Shown piece by piece: positions 62,711-64,000 of a stretch of DNA of 64,000 bases. Position 1 is the stretch's first letter, and every line of letters begins with the position of its first letter. Position numbers and translations under genes: made by a program. The stretch comes from Luteibacter rhizovicinus (lineage in GTDB: Bacteria > Pseudomonadota > Gammaproteobacteria > Xanthomonadales > Rhodanobacteraceae): NCBI RefSeq assembly GCF_004342265.1, contig NZ_SMCS01000003.1, forward strand, positions 62,001-126,000, written 5' to 3'. Below the pieces are notes generated by a model. It was not told the origin of the DNA. It was given only the letters and a program-made list of their open reading frames with translations, and did not search any database.

Positions 62711-63145
62711 ATGCGCGCAATACGCTTCAATATGCTGTTCGCTCTGGCTTTAGTCGGATGGATACAGCCGGCGGTTTCTAGCCAATCTTACTGTGCGACG
62801 GGCGAGGTGAGCCCCATCGCGTTGCGGGTGACAGTTCGGCCGGAGCGACGCCAGGACTTCATCACGTTCTTGCAATCCGACAAGGAGCCCATTGCCCTGG
62901 GTGCTAGCTATGTTGGTAGAGCGGAGGGGGCGGACTCCCTGAGCATAAGTTTTTTGGAAGTATTCGATGCGAAAAGGGCATCAAAAATTTCCATTCGGGC
63001 GAAGAACAAAAAGCCGTCGTCGGTATTTGATTTTTCGTTTTGGAGTTGCAATACGACGCATAGCCTGGAACCGTACCAGGAGGCCGTGCGCAACAGGGTC
63101 ACTCAGTTTGGTGCGGTATCCGTAGAAGAAGTAGTTTCCCAGTGA
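62711..63145 (+). CDS. Exported small protein, candidate immunity protein
   Basis: A 144-aa product with AGGAAA before its ATG and an N-terminal signal peptide (ends QPAVSS). The mature part has two cysteines and no recognised family. It lies 98 bp downstream of the RHS-toxin-like gene on the same strand, and both are exported, so it could neutralise the toxin in the periplasm. This is by position only. Confidence 0.55.
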   Translation: MRAIRFNMLFALALVGWIQPAVSSQSYCATGEVSPIALRVTVRPERRQDFITFLQSDKEPIALGASYVGRAEGADSLSISFLEVFDAKRASKISIRAKNKKPSSVFDFSFWSCNTTHSLEPYQEAVRNRVTQFGAVSVEEVVSQ

Positions 63146-63212
63146 TCTGAGGAGGAGCTCGTTGGATTGGCGAGTATGCGCAGCGCCCCCTCGGTATCGA
63201 CACACCATCCCA

Positions 63213-64000
63213 TTAGGCCGTAGAGCGATCGGGCAATCCGTTCAGGATGTCATCGTCCAGCAAGCGCGCAGTCGGATTAGCCGTCACGCCGCCGGCCTGA
63301 AAGTACCCGATCACGCTGCTAACCGCGCGATGCTCGGTCATGGCCATCAGTGCCGGCAACGCGATGCCCTGGCGGGCCCCCTCCGTCACAAAACCTGAGC
63401 ACAGGCTCTGTCCACCGAAGTCACCTTCCAGTCCGGCAATCGCCGCACGGCGTTGGACGACGGCCGCCGCCGATGCGGGTGAGAGACCGTCACCGACGCG
63501 GTGCCGCCACAGTCGACGAAAGATCGGGCCCTCGCTACGCTGCGTGGCCGCGAGCCAGGCGGCCAACGCATCGACCGCCGGAGCCAGGAGCGGATTGTCC
63601 GGCGCGGAGGTCGCACTCGGTCCGGCCTGCTGGCTGTTGCTATATCCCAAGTGGTACACGAACGCCCGCTCACCCACCTCCCGCAGATCGCTCAGGTCCG
63701 CCGCAGCCACTTCACTGCGCCGAAGCCCGCCGCTGGCGAACGCGAACAGCAACAGGGCGCAATCGCGCACCCCGCCAGAGATTCGTCACAGGTCGCCGCA
63801 GCGATGTCAGCTCAGGCTGGGCAATCGCCATCTTCTTAATGGGGCGATCACCGCGCTTGACCGCGGCACGTCGGACGCGTGCCATCAGGTGACGAACCGC
63901 GGGTTGCTCGCATGGATTGGCGACACGCTGCGCCTGATGGGCTTTGGACAACACGGCGATGCGATGGCAAATCGTGGTGAGTTTGAATTGTCCCCGTCGT
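63213..64000 (-). pseudogene. Tyrosine recombinase/integrase with frameshifts, 5' end cut by window edge
   Basis: The C-terminal catalytic half is intact (LLLFAFASGGLRRSEVAAAD; HRAVSSVIGYFQAGG with the distal Tyr). Upstream, sequence that should be contiguous is spread over three frames: KRGDRPIKKMAIAQPEL in one, TCDESLAG in a second (about 63775-63800), and VRDCALLL in the third. Two single-base indels explain this; one lies in a run of G. The Arg-His-Arg box is also altered (GQSLCSGF has Cys where Arg is expected). The gene continues beyond the right edge. Confidence 0.75.

Overview
The window looks like chromosomal DNA from a GC-rich gammaproteobacterium of the Lysobacterales (Xanthomonadales). 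The dispersed palindromes, the PrxQ-like peroxiredoxin, the PanD sequence and the gene blocks point to Rhodanobacteraceae (Luteibacter/Dyella-like). That placement is inferred from recognised gene families and repeats, not from a search. Most of the window is dense core genome; positions 60.5-64.0 kb form a decayed accessory island with lower GC.

Layout. 0-1.4 kb: a truncated class I aminotransferase and a cytoplasmic cyclophilin. 1.5-13.1 kb: the most coherent specialised locus. It holds a 3-hydroxybutyrate-oligomer hydrolase lipoprotein, a LuxR-type response regulator, a transporter-fused hybrid sensor kinase (CrbS/CrbR-like), a type 2 secreted PHB depolymerase, a TonB receptor, a GntP-family permease and a PhaZ7-like secreted hydrolase. 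Together these could sense, depolymerise, import and use poly(3-hydroxybutyrate) or its oligomers. 13.3-15.6 kb: two overlapping genes of unknown function, AT-richer than their surroundings. 15.7-18.4 kb: a lone ArsR regulator with twin operators, typA, a perfect 36-bp inverted repeat and a DnaA-box cluster. 18.4-25.0 kb: an ATP-pyrophosphatase-family ligase, mug, two c-type cytochromes, a secreted amidase and pgi.

25.2-29.7 kb: pcnB-folK-panB-panC-panD (pantothenate and pterin synthesis with poly(A) polymerase), tRNA-Glu and the 7Fe ferredoxin. 30-35.8 kb: a BamC-like lipoprotein with dapA, a gcvR-like gene with bcp, a PIN-PhoH ATPase, a GIY-YIG protein and thiD. 35.8-39.6 kb: an LpxO-like hydroxylase, an ECF41 sigma factor, NAD-type isocitrate dehydrogenase, an AhpD-like protein and a glutaredoxin. 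39.7-49.1 kb: bepA, then a phosphate block of phoB-phoR-ppk1, an MGDG-synthase-type glycosyltransferase, a small membrane protein and ppx. This suggests coupling of phosphate sensing, polyphosphate turnover and glycolipid remodelling.

49.1-60.5 kb: periplasmic cyclophilin and lpxH, a voltage-gated K+ channel with a zinc ribbon, a ferritin-like DUF455 protein, the GNAT-folC-SPOR-cvpA-purF operon, and a MerR regulator overlapping a copper-type P-ATPase. 60.5-64.0 kb: gene relics, a short secreted RHS protein ending in a zincin-like HExxH domain, a candidate immunity gene, and a frameshifted tyrosine integrase running off the right edge.

REP-like palindromes, several as inverted pairs about 140 bp long, are scattered between genes in two related sequence families.
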